A stretch of 64,000 nt of DNA from Bradyrhizobium icense (GTDB lineage: Bacteria; Pseudomonadota; Alphaproteobacteria; Rhizobiales; Xanthobacteraceae): positions 5,084,001 to 5,148,000 of the forward strand of contig NZ_CP016428.1 in assembly GCF_001693385.1 (NCBI RefSeq), read 5' to 3'. The position numbers were made by a program, and so were the translations under genes. Under the pieces are notes generated by a model. That model was given only the letters and a program-made list of their open reading frames with translations, did not search any database and was not told where the DNA came from. Shown piece after piece: positions 1-8,380 of the stretch; positions within the stretch are counted from its first letter, which is position 1, and every line of letters starts with the position of its first letter.

Positions 1-464
1 ACCAGCGATGCTAGGCTTTGGCTGTTCAACTCCTGAAGCGCTCCGCTTTCATCGCAACAACATTCGGCGATTCTGATCGTTGCATTACGGCATTCCGCCG
101 CCCTTGAGTGTCGACCGAATGATGATGCGAAGAACGAAAGGGCTCTGAGCCCGACTTCCTTAATCAGAGCGCTATCAAGCCGCGACATACATGCAGCTAT
201 GCGCTCGCAAGCTTCGATACCTGCCTGACCTCCGGCCTGCCGGCTCACCGCGTTGCATGTCGTGGCGTACTCCCACGATTTACCAGCGCAGATGTCTTCT
301 TCGAAGCATGCCACAAATCTAAGTTGGAAATCCGCGGCGGCCTTTTGCAGGAACATTGCGTGGTCCACCATCCGCAGCTGCTTGCCGTGCTTCAGCACTG
401 CAGTTGAGAATTCACCGATGTGGCGAGTGCAAACAATCTCGCTTAGCGCTTCACTAAGTGTCAT
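1..464 (-). CDS. Partial unknown protein, C-terminus beyond left edge
   Basis: A minus-strand frame stays open from a stop near 512 to the first base of the window, so at least 154 codons follow the ATG at 464. The composition looks like a helical protein (for example the stretch VLKHGKQLRMVDHAMFLQKA) and it is rich in cysteine (about 10 in 154 residues, including a CCC run near residue 136). No family is recognised. There is no clear ribosome site before 464, and in-frame GTG codons lie just upstream, so the start is uncertain. The plus-strand ORF covering 253-741 lies antisense to it and reads like a shadow. Confidence 0.5.
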   Translation of the reverse strand, partial: MTLSEALSEIVCTRHIGEFSTAVLKHGKQLRMVDHAMFLQKAAADFQLRFVACFEEDICAGKSWEYATTCNAVSRQAGGQAGIEACERIAACMSRLDSALIKEVGLRALSFFASSFGRHSRAAECRNATIRIAECCCDESGALQELNSQSLASL

Positions 465-1243
465 CAGAACGTACACAACGTCATTACGAGACCGCACCAG
501 GGGCGCTCTGCGCGGCTACACCGTCGGAGCGTCGCCTTCCCCGGGCCGGAATCTCGTCCGGACACAATTGCCTATGCAGCGGGAGCGCGTCTGTTCGCGC
601 GCTTCTGGTAACTTGATCGCGGCGCGGGAGGTGCGCGACCTGCACAATTGCAACTTACATCACCAGGCATTCAGCATTCGTATCATTCGACACTCCCAGG
701 CCACATTGCGACTTTGCTCGCTTTCAGTGTCATTTCAATAACCTGCGAGAGCGCTTCCCATCCTGGCACAAGATGTACCTGAATGATCGGTCATCATCCG
801 CAAGCGAGAAGGTCGACTTCGCAAGCCATGCCGCTCGAATTGATTTCTCAAATGAGCCATAGACGCCTGCGTGGTTAGCCTTGGTCATCGTTCTTCCAAG
901 CCTACAACCTGACGCTACGTGAGATTCAAGCTGTTTGATGCTCATCGATATAACGGCGATGTACTGCTGATGATCGTCGCGTTGATCATCGCCGCAGTGG
1001 GCTTTTTTCGAGAACAGACTCGTTCGCATGTTCACAAACCTGACGTGGAACACCGCTCACAGCAACTAGTCGTGCCTATCCCAACGTCACTGATGGCTCG
1101 CATTAAGAAATCCCCACCAATTCGCATTGGTGACGCGGCAAAGATTCCACTATCCCTTGTTTCTGCCATGTTCGCATCCAAAGCAGAGATTTGCTGATTG
1201 CACACGTCGCGGTCGGCGGTAGCGAGTGCTTTAAGGGGATTCC
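465..1243. other. Intergenic stretch, no convincing gene
   Basis: Short ORFs occur on both strands. The only one with protein-like character starts with GTG at 919 and runs to 1197 (92 residues). It has a hydrophobic stretch (LLMIVALIIAAVGFF) that could be one membrane segment, but no ribosome site and no recognised relative. The end of this region carries the ribosome site (aagggga) of the next gene. Confidence 0.3.
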
Positions 1244-1993
1244 ATGACAAAGCCAGTTGTGATTGTGGTGGGTGCGGACAAGGGTGGGGTCGGCAAGACG
1301 ACCGTATCCCGAACGCTTCTGGACTATTTCAATACCAATAACGTGCAGACACGCGCATTCGATACTGAGTCGCCGCGAGGAACGTTGAAGCGATTCCACC
1401 CCGAGATCACCGAGATCGTCGACATGACCACGACTCCGGATCAGATGAAGATCTTCGACACACTGAACTCAGGGCTATCCGTCACGGTGATCGACGCCCG
1501 CGCAGGCTTGCTGTCCCCGGCGCTGGCATCCTTGCGCGACATCGGATTTTTGGATGCCGCGCGGTCCGGCCAGATCACCTTTGCCGTATTCCACATCTTG
1601 GGATCATCCATTGCTTCCCTGGACGAGATCGCCGAGACCTCCAGTTTCATGACTGGTGCAAAGTATTTTCTGGTCAAGAACTTCATCAACGACACTCAAT
1701 TCTTCCAGTGGGACGAGTCGACCTACAACTCCTATTTCCACCGAATCAAGAACGCGACCGAGCTGACGATCCCCAAGCTCAACCAGATGGCCTATGAGCA
1801 GGTCGAAGTTGCTTCCGTCCCGTTCGTCAACTTTGTAGCCAATAAGGGCCGGAACGAGGATGCCGCGAACCACTCCTTCGTGCTGCGCGGCTATGTTCGG
1901 CACTGGCTCGCGAATGTATGGCGCGAATATGATCGCATTAACTTGACGGACTTGGCCGGCGCCAAGTCAGTGACCCGCGGTGGTGAAAAATAG
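1244..1993 (+). CDS. ParA/MinD-like P-loop ATPase
   Basis: A 249-residue protein with a deviant Walker A motif near the N-terminus, GADKGGVGKTT (residues about 10-20), including the signature lysine of the ParA/MinD/SIMIBI class. A switch-like segment VTVIDARAG lies near residue 80, where these ATPases have their Walker B/DxxxG element. The start has a good ribosome site (aagggga, about 6 bases upstream). No ParB-like gene or centromere-like repeat is seen next to it. A related but more degenerate P-loop protein follows 61 bp downstream in the same direction, so the two may act as a pair. Whether it partitions DNA, positions a protein or has another role cannot be told from the sequence. Confidence 0.75.
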   Translation: MTKPVVIVVGADKGGVGKTTVSRTLLDYFNTNNVQTRAFDTESPRGTLKRFHPEITEIVDMTTTPDQMKIFDTLNSGLSVTVIDARAGLLSPALASLRDIGFLDAARSGQITFAVFHILGSSIASLDEIAETSSFMTGAKYFLVKNFINDTQFFQWDESTYNSYFHRIKNATELTIPKLNQMAYEQVEVASVPFVNFVANKGRNEDAANHSFVLRGYVRHWLANVWREYDRINLTDLAGAKSVTRGGEK

Positions 1994-2054
1994 TCGATCG
2001 TTCGGCGATCGAACGGGCTGAGCCACGTATGAAGTTCGCTTAATATTACTGCCA

Positions 2055-2726
2055 ATGTTAGCTACGCCCGTTTACATCATCTGCTCGCCTAGCCCGCAGG
2101 TCGGTAAGACCCTCGTCTCTCGCCTCATGAGCGAGTTCTTGCTGCTGAAGAACGGCACTGCGCTCTCCTTCGACATCAACCTGAAGGAGCCGTCACTGGT
2201 CGATTACCTGCCTGACATCACTGAGACGGCGGATGTGATCGACACATACGGCAAGATGCAGCTGATGGACCGGCTTATCCTGCACGATCGGGTGGCCAAG
2301 GTAATCGATCTTGGCTTCCATGCCTTTGATGAATTCTTCAAGATGTGCGAGGAGATCGGATTCATCAAGGAGGCGCTCCGCTGCCATGTTGCCCCCGTCG
2401 TCCTGTTCGTGGCCGGCACCGACCGCACCTCCTCGCGCAGCTATGAGATGCTGAGGTGGCGGATTCCCCCAGGAGCGCTAATCACCGTCCACAATGAATT
2501 CATGCTGCGCGGCGAGTTACCTGAAGCCATGGATGGCGCGCGTGTACTCCGCTTTTCGGCGCTACCAGTATTTCTAAAGACCTACGTCGACCGACTGAGC
2601 TTTTCATTCACAAGATATATGCGCAACGAGAAGGATCCCTCCACCGAGTTGCATCAGTGGATCTGGCGGAACTACGTCATGTTCCGCGATCTCGAATCAA
2701 TGACGATGCCACAGCCCTCGTCTTGA
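2055..2726 (+). CDS. Degenerate P-loop protein, paralog of upstream gene
   Basis: A 223-residue protein whose N-terminus (VYIICSPSPQVGKTLVSRL) aligns with the Walker A region of the preceding ATPase. The signature lysine and the first glycine are missing: it reads SPSPQVGKT where the neighbour has ADKGGVGKT. Further matching positions follow (LPDITETADVIDTYGKMQLMD against HPEITEIVDMTTTPDQMKIFD), so the two are paralogs. The GKT core may still bind nucleotide, but the canonical dimer-dependent hydrolysis lysine is lost. No strong ribosome site is visible before the ATG. Function is unknown; a regulatory partner of the upstream ATPase is a reasonable inference. Confidence 0.65.
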   Translation: MLATPVYIICSPSPQVGKTLVSRLMSEFLLLKNGTALSFDINLKEPSLVDYLPDITETADVIDTYGKMQLMDRLILHDRVAKVIDLGFHAFDEFFKMCEEIGFIKEALRCHVAPVVLFVAGTDRTSSRSYEMLRWRIPPGALITVHNEFMLRGELPEAMDGARVLRFSALPVFLKTYVDRLSFSFTRYMRNEKDPSTELHQWIWRNYVMFRDLESMTMPQPSS

Positions 2727-2948
2727 CTCGGGCTCCGCATGTGAAGAATTCCCGAGATGCAAGCGTCCTTCAAGCTTCGCCGTATCGCTCCCGGACATAA
2801 TGTCCGAGCAATCGGCAAGGCCGTTTGCCCGCTTCGTTTCGAAAGGGCCTCGTGCGCGGCTTGGGCCAAAAATGACGTGGCGAGTATGCGGCAGCTTTCT
2901 GCGAAATCAACGCGGTCGCCATTGGCTCATTGTGACATTCTGAGATTC

Positions 2949-2984
2949 GTCAGCTTCTCAACAGGTAACTCTCCTAGCATGAGA
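2949..2984 (+). promoter_or_regulatory. tts box upstream of repeat effector 1
   Basis: GTCAGCTTCTCAACAGGTAA followed by a TAGCATGAGA end matches the rhizobial tts box bound by TtsI, except that the central TCGAAAG reads TCAACAG. It lies about 230 bp before the effector at 3216. Confidence 0.75.
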
Positions 2985-3215
2985 ACGTCGATACCTAGAC
3001 GGCGACGTCATCCGTCATAAAGGAAATGAACACCCGATTGCTTGATCTCGGAAATCGGAGGAGCGTGGCGACGGTCTCGGGCCGCGGCAAATGATTATTG
3101 ATTGTCAGTTGGCTTCAGGCTTCGACAGTCGGACTCTCGGCCGAAGGCTCCACCGCTTCCACTCAATCACCCTACCGTGCGCCGGATAAGAGCTTTGCTA
3201 TGGGAGTGAGGTGCC

Positions 3216-5450
3216 ATGGAGCGAACGAATAACAATTTTAATCTGTTTGATTTTGATGTGGAAGGATTCGCACAAGCGTACTATCAACAGTCCCGCGCGG
3301 GGCAGCAATCGGGCAATACGAGCGAGCAAGCTAGCTTTGAGCAGCAGATGGGCGAGTTGCAACTCAATTCGCCTGATGAGAGCTCCGTAACGTCTAGTTC
3401 TCCTGATGAAAGTCCCAAAAGGGGCGGTGGAGAAATCCGGCGCACTGACCTCGGCGGTTCGATGAGGATGCCGCCACATTCCCCGCTGATGGACAACTCG
3501 TTCAGCAGCACGCGCCACAGCGTGGACATCCCCCGCGCTCGCTTTCGAGATTCGGCCCAAGTACCGCCGCAGTCCAATTTGCGGGATGATTTGTTCAGCA
3601 GTGCGCGCCACACTTTGCAATCTGAGGAGCAGCCTGCCGTTCAGACGAAGAACAGCAAGAATCGCGGACTATGGTCGCGTATCAAGTCAGGTGTCGGAAA
3701 GGCGCTTGGGGCGAGGCGCAGCGAAAAGCCGTCCGGTTCCACGGCCCAGGATGAGGTCCTTTCAACGAAGTTTCGCGTAGATTACGCCAAGCAGCCCGGC
3801 CGAACACGCGGGGTCCCTCAGGAGGACGAGGAGCTGTTTGAGGACTTCAAAAGCAAAGCCAAGGTCACCCGGGACGACGGCACCGGTAAAGCAGTGGGCG
3901 ACGGCACTGTCAAAAACGCGGTAGCCGATCTGCGAAATTTCAGCGCCTGGCTTAGCCAGAACGGGAGGCCATCAATCGCAGATCGTATTGGCAACCCGGA
4001 GTTAGAAGCTGGGTTGGATCGCGATGTAGAGGCCTACGCGAAGGATTCTAAGAAGGATCCTAAGCTTACGAGGAGGCGCACCAACGCGGCCTTGAAAAAG
4101 CTCCGCGACGTCGGCGCCGGAAAAGCCTTGTCCGCCGATATCCGCCGCCTGATTCCTTATGCCACAGACGCGACCCTCATCGACATGTTGGCCGAGGCAG
4201 AAAAGGCGACAGCCAGGATTGAGCCGAAGACGGTGGATAGGCGGGCGCGCCGTCTTTATAGGCTGAGTGATTGGCTGCAAACGCGCGAAAGAGGGGCCAT
4301 GGCTGGCCGACTGAACGACGCTGGGCTGGCCAAAGATGTTGAGGAGTATGAGCGCGAAACCGAGGATACGAAAATCAACGCCGATTTGCTCAGACTTCAG
4401 CGCTACCAGCAAGTCCTCGAGGCGAACAGAGCGCTGGGGCTGGCTCCTCCTGAGAGCGCGCCGCCGTTCGCCGCGGAAGGCGCTCGGCAGCCCGCCTCGC
4501 CGCAGGAGCTTCCCGCAACGCCAGCTACCCCGAGCGAGGGAGCTTGGGATTGGTTTAGGAATCAGATGCGAGATCCCGCGTCGTCCTCATTCACACCGCA
4601 CCATGGCCCGCAGCCGAGCTCGCTTCAGGAGCTTCCGGCAACGCCAACCACCCCGAGCGCGGGAGCTTGGGACTGGTTTAGGGAGCAAATGCAAGAACCC
4701 GCGTCATCCTCGTTCACACCGCAGCAGGGCCTGCAGCCGAGCTCGCTTCAGGAGCTTCCGGCAACGCCAGCCACCCCGAGCGTGGGCGCTTGGAATTGGT
4801 TTAGAGAGCAGATTCAAGAACCCGCATCACCATCATCTGCGAGGCGTCCCTCGTCAGACGTATACGGCGGTCTTGAGCCGCTGGTTAATTTGAATCCGCC
4901 CACACCGTATGAATTGCGTGACGATGCTCACTCTGTGCCGGCGCCCGACCTCGCCAGACCACCGTCGTTCGTTGGACCATCAGGGGCCCCTCAGGAGCTA
5001 CTGGATATCGGATCTATCGTTGGCGAGGGCTGGCGCCACGGCTCTCAATCGGCCTCGGACGTCCTCATCGATGTACTGAGTAACGTCAATCTCATGCCGA
5101 ACCAGTTCGGCCCAAGCCAGTTCGCGATCAACGGTGAGCATTACTCGGCCACTTTTGGGCCGGGAGGGCGCAGGGACGTTCGTCTCATCCATCATCCTCG
5201 CGCGAGGCCGATGAATGAAGCTGGGCCATCGCGTCAGCCCATAGCGGATCTTGGGTTTCTTATCCGCGGTGGATGGCAGCACCGCGAACGCTGGCTTCCG
5301 CCTTACCTTGTCCGTGCACTAGAGGGGGAGCACCTCCTGCCGGAAGCCGGGCGCCCGACGTATATCAACATCCGCGGCGTGCCTTACAGGGCCGAGTTGC
5401 TGGAAACGGACGGCGGCTCACGCGTTCGTATTTATCCTGAAGCTGGTTGA
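3216..5450 (+). CDS. Repeat-containing type III effector 1
   Basis: A 744-residue protein behind a tts box, with ribosome site gggagtgagg before the ATG. The N-terminus is polar and serine/glutamine-rich, as in type III-secreted proteins. Residues about 205-405 are helical modules resembling the core-binding fold of tyrosine recombinases (NLRNFSAWL-, YRLSDWLQTR-like segments). Residues about 425-547 hold three 41-residue repeats with core LQELPATPATPS..GAWDWFREQ. Residues about 595-744 hold two copies of a module with W-x-H, a hydrophobic helix, LLP/LMP, FAINGEHYSATFGPGG and RLIHHP. These repeats recall the NopD/Bel2-5 class of Bradyrhizobium effectors, but no C48 (ULP-like) protease domain is visible, so the molecular activity is unknown. 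A homolog lies at 20208-23072. Confidence 0.8.
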   Translation: MERTNNNFNLFDFDVEGFAQAYYQQSRAGQQSGNTSEQASFEQQMGELQLNSPDESSVTSSSPDESPKRGGGEIRRTDLGGSMRMPPHSPLMDNSFSSTRHSVDIPRARFRDSAQVPPQSNLRDDLFSSARHTLQSEEQPAVQTKNSKNRGLWSRIKSGVGKALGARRSEKPSGSTAQDEVLSTKFRVDYAKQPGRTRGVPQEDEELFEDFKSKAKVTRDDGTGKAVGDGTVKNAVADLRNFSAWLSQNGRPSIADRIGNPELEAGLDRDVEAYAKDSKKDPKLTRRRTNAALKKLRDVGAGKALSADIRRLIPYATDATLIDMLAEAEKATARIEPKTVDRRARRLYRLSDWLQTRERGAMAGRLNDAGLAKDVEEYERETEDTKINADLLRLQRYQQVLEANRALGLAPPESAPPFAAEGARQPASPQELPATPATPSEGAWDWFRNQMRDPASSSFTPHHGPQPSSLQELPATPTTPSAGAWDWFREQMQEPASSSFTPQQGLQPSSLQELPATPATPSVGAWNWFREQIQEPASPSSARRPSSDVYGGLEPLVNLNPPTPYELRDDAHSVPAPDLARPPSFVGPSGAPQELLDIGSIVGEGWRHGSQSASDVLIDVLSNVNLMPNQFGPSQFAINGEHYSATFGPGGRRDVRLIHHPRARPMNEAGPSRQPIADLGFLIRGGWQHRERWLPPYLVRALEGEHLLPEAGRPTYINIRGVPYRAELLETDGGSRVRIYPEAG
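4488..4856 (+). repeat. Three tandem 123-bp repeats coding for 41 residues
   Basis: CAGCC... units start at 4488, 4611 and 4734, exactly 123 bp apart. Each codes for a unit with QELPATPATPS and GAWDWFREQ. They lie inside repeat effector 1 and match the repeats in effector 2. Confidence 0.9.
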
Positions 5451-6131
5451 AGAACGCGCTTGGGCTGCAACCTCGGGGGTCAGCGGGGCGGCGCACCGGG
5501 GAATTATTACCGCCAAAGCAGCGGCATTGGCTTGGTCGCACCAGGGGCACCTACGGGAAATGCGCTGCGCAATATGCATGAGCGTTCGGATAAGAGGAGA
5601 TGGCGAACGCGAAATTTCAACTTACCTATTGCCGAGGTCTGCGCGGCACTCGAGCGGCTGATCGATATGCTGGCAGACCTTGAACTTGCCCACCGCCACG
5701 GCGACAAAGTCCGGCTTGGCCTGAACCTGATTGAGCGCCCGCGCCGCCCTGAGCTCGACACCGTCGGAAGACGTCTCGCCGAGGCAATGGGCCTTGCGTA
5801 TTGTCCGCTGATGCAGGTGGTAGATTGCGGGGGATCTGTCGCCGAAAGATTGTCGATCGCCTTGGGGCGCTTTGCCATGATGGCATCAGTCTCGGCGTCA
5901 GCTCGTGCCCTGCCCCTCGCTCTAGCGCGAACTGAGCAAGGTGAGCGGCATCGCCGGTCCCGGCAGCGTTGACTGGAGCCTTAGGCACAAACGCGGCCTT
6001 TCGCTCTGACCCGCAGATCTCTGCGATGGAACGCGCGCGACTGCGATGCGCGCGCTGGGCCGTGGTTGTAGCCGATTGAGCTCATAGCTCGGACACATGA
6101 TGGTGAGCTGTCAGAAACGTCGCGCCGCTTG

Positions 6132-6218
6132 CTTATATCCGGTGACGTGATGCAACTCTCACCCGCGCGATGGCTTATCAATTTGCGTCGGTGCACGGAC
6201 GACGTCACCGGATATAAG
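6132..6218. repeat. Perfect 17-bp inverted repeat, 53-bp spacer
   Basis: CTTATATCCGGTGACGT at 6132-6148 is the exact reverse complement of 6202-6218. The spacing is too long for a simple terminator. It could be a dyad operator, the ends of a tiny mobile element, or a structured RNA stem. Confidence 0.8.
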
Positions 6219-6286
6219 AGGGCAAAACGTCGGACGAGAGTATGAATCGAGCGTCAGGGGGTTTGGCCGCTTATATTCACGTAACG

Positions 6287-6692
6287 AACTCTCGGAGGAC
6301 TTAAGTCGTACGCGGCGTCAGATTGTAGTGTTTCCGACACAGGTCGCGACAATACTTGCTGACAAATAGCAAGGAGCGCGAAATGTCTCAAACCGCCATG
6401 ACAGGCATCGGTTTCCGTCCAGATGACAACGAATGGAGAGTCTCGCGGCCAGAAAAGGCTCTCTAGTTCCCGTAAGATGCTCTGCTATTGATGCGTCGCG
6501 GTGCTTTTCATTGGTTTTCCGCGTGGAAACCTCAGCAGGCCTGCGATTTATAAAATATTCCGTGCCACGAGCTCTCGAAGGGACTTGAATCGCACGTAGC
6601 GTCAGATTGTAGGGTTTCCGACATCAGTCGCGACAATGCGTCGCGCGCAACACTTCCTGACAGGTAGCAAGAATTGCGAATGTCTCTAACCC
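6287..6692 (+). repeat. Two diverged direct copies of a leader-like segment
   Basis: About 110-120 bp at 6287-6394 recurs at 6570-6692. Both copies share GTCAGATTGTAG, GTTTCCGACA, GTCGCGACAAT and an end with AAATGTCTCA or GAATGTCTCTA. Copy 1 keeps a strong ribosome site (aaggag) before an ATG at 6383 that opens a 27-codon reading frame. Each copy contains TGT-N4-T-N5-ACA (6324-6339 and 6608-6623), the NifA upstream-activator consensus. Confidence 0.65.
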
Positions 6693-7680
6693 GTAGGGCC
6701 ACGCCGCCCGACCCCGTCACACTTCTCGATCAGTCCACCGGAAGGCCTGTTGGCAACGCCGCCTACGCGCCGGAGGGGGTACCCGCGCCAGCCAAGTTGA
6801 GGCTGCAACAGCACGATGAGCTGAGGAGCAGTACTCGCTGTCTTGGCGTTCCCGTTGTCGGAGCGGAAACGAAGTTGACTCCAAGTTCGGCATCTGCCGC
6901 CGTTCGTTCCGAGAGGTGGAATGCAGGCGGCGGAACCACCCAAACCACACGCCTGATAACGCCGCTGCGAGGACGGAGCCGTCATTCGTCGGTGTGCCAG
7001 ATGGGCCGCAGCCTAGCGGGCGCGTTGGATCCGTCTGAATGCCGGGTTTCGCCCGCTCCCGATGCACGTCATCGCCCACCGAGACAATCTTTTCATAGCC
7101 CGCGGCGCATTGGTTGTTCGTCCCACGCTAGCGGCATCTAGAGCATCGGCCCGCTGCGGGGGTGCGATCCGTCTTCACGCGTTCAAGCTTGCATTTGCTG
7201 TGACCAAACGACCTCACAGGTCGATGGCATAGCAAGACTCACCGCAGAGTCAGGGCAACATGGGAACCTTCCAAATGTCTCGTATCAGTTCGGATGCCAA
7301 TCCAGCCATTCTCTCTTGTGCTGTGGTTTCGAGTGCGCGTGCCGGCGATGCGCTCGCCGAGCCGATGACCAGAAGCACTGCCGCAATTGGCGCGAAAATG
7401 TACGAGGGCCGAGCCACAGCGCTCGCTTTTACTGATTCTGGCCTGATTGCCGACATCAAGACCACGTTGAGCCTTGTCGAGGACGTATGCGATCCTCAGC
7501 AGACGGCCGAAATTGCTAATCGGCAGGCAATGGGCGGAGTGAGAGTTAGCCGTCGGCAACATTGCTCTTCTTCGTCGGTACCTTCTCCCGACGTTTACGT
7601 TGAAGCTGGAGAACTCAATTTCGCCCGACTTCATGATCGACGGTGATCTGCTTGGTAGTTTTGGCATGAAGAGGTAAAAA

Positions 7681-8370
7681 ATGCGAACGCTACTGGTTGA
7701 TCATGATGAGCACCTTGCGCGCGCTGTGCAAGGAGCGCTCTCGGATTGCGGTTTCGCCGTTGATGTGGTGGGCACTCTGGATGAAGCGGCGACCGCTCTG
7801 GACTACGCCAAGTACGACATTCTCCTGCTCGAGTTGGCTCTACCGGATGGAAACGGTTTGGACTGGCTGAAGCGGTTGAGACGCGACGGACATTTTATGC
7901 CTGCCATGGTGATGAGCAGCCGCGATGATCTCGGTAGGCGGATCGCCATTTTCAATGGTGGTGCAGACGATTTTCTGCCCAAGCCCGTGTCTACTGATGA
8001 ACTCATCGCTCGGATGCGAGCCATTCTGAGGCGATCAACGCAAATGACAGCCCCCGTCGTTGTGTTTGGTAATCTAAAATTCGATCCGATCGCCCGGCAA
8101 GTTTCAGTTGGTGGTCGGCCGCAAAAGATTGCACGCCGAGAAGTGTGCATTCTTGAGCTTCTGCTCAGCCGCGCAGGCCGCGCCGTGCCACGCGCCTCGC
8201 TGGAGGATAGCCTCTATGCGTTTGACAACGAGGTCTCTACCAATGCGCTTGAAGTCGCAATCTATCGCTTGCGCGGTCATTTGAATCAGTCTGGTGCGAC
8301 GCTACGGATCACGACAGTACGCGGCATCGGCTATATCCTTGAGTTGAATAGCGCGGCATCGGCCGCGTAG
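7681..8370 (+). CDS. ttsI: TtsI, OmpR-type activator of type III secretion
   Basis: A 229-residue two-domain response regulator: receiver domain in residues 1-115, then an OmpR/PhoB-type winged helix ending in RITTVRGIGYILE. Its place at the head of the rhc cluster identifies it as TtsI, the activator that binds tts boxes upstream of rhc and nop genes. At the usual phospho-acceptor position the sequence reads LLLELALPDG, so the conserved Asp is Glu51. This is the known TtsI feature and suggests activity without phosphorylation. The ribosome site agaggt precedes the ATG. In other rhizobia ttsI is driven by NodD through a nod box; none is evident here. rhcC2 follows after 10 bp. Confidence 0.93.
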   Translation: MRTLLVDHDEHLARAVQGALSDCGFAVDVVGTLDEAATALDYAKYDILLLELALPDGNGLDWLKRLRRDGHFMPAMVMSSRDDLGRRIAIFNGGADDFLPKPVSTDELIARMRAILRRSTQMTAPVVVFGNLKFDPIARQVSVGGRPQKIARREVCILELLLSRAGRAVPRASLEDSLYAFDNEVSTNALEVAIYRLRGHLNQSGATLRITTVRGIGYILELNSAASAA

Positions 8371-8380
8371 TCGATCGAAC

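Larger units (their letters stand above)
5451..7680. other. 2.2-kb non-coding or decayed region before ttsI
   Basis: Overlapping ORFs on both strands (5460-5972, 6674-7141, 7239-7667) have no recognised match and look like shadows or remnants. A minus-strand frame around 5640-5880 reads protein-like (GDRSPAIYHLHQRTIRKA) but has no start and is probably debris. A minus-strand ORF at 7250-7465 has a signal-peptide-like stretch (FAPIAAVLLVIGSASA), but this is weak. The region also holds the inverted repeat at 6132-6218 and the duplicated segment at 6287-6692. I found no nod box before ttsI. Confidence 0.5.

Noticed and set aside
253..741. Plus-strand 162-codon ORF
   Set aside because: It is antisense to a better minus-strand frame that stays open to the window edge, and its composition is shadow-like.
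4336..4893. Arg/Pro-rich ORF inside effector 1
   Set aside because: It is an alternate-frame shadow of the tandem repeats in the real gene.
6340..6365. Sigma-54 promoter after the NifA-type site
   Set aside because: Only a weak TTGC at the right spacing; the -24 element matches at three of six bases, and the second copy lacks it.
7146..7680. nod box upstream of ttsI
   Set aside because: Expected in rhizobia, but no ATCxAAACAATC-like sequence could be found on either strand.
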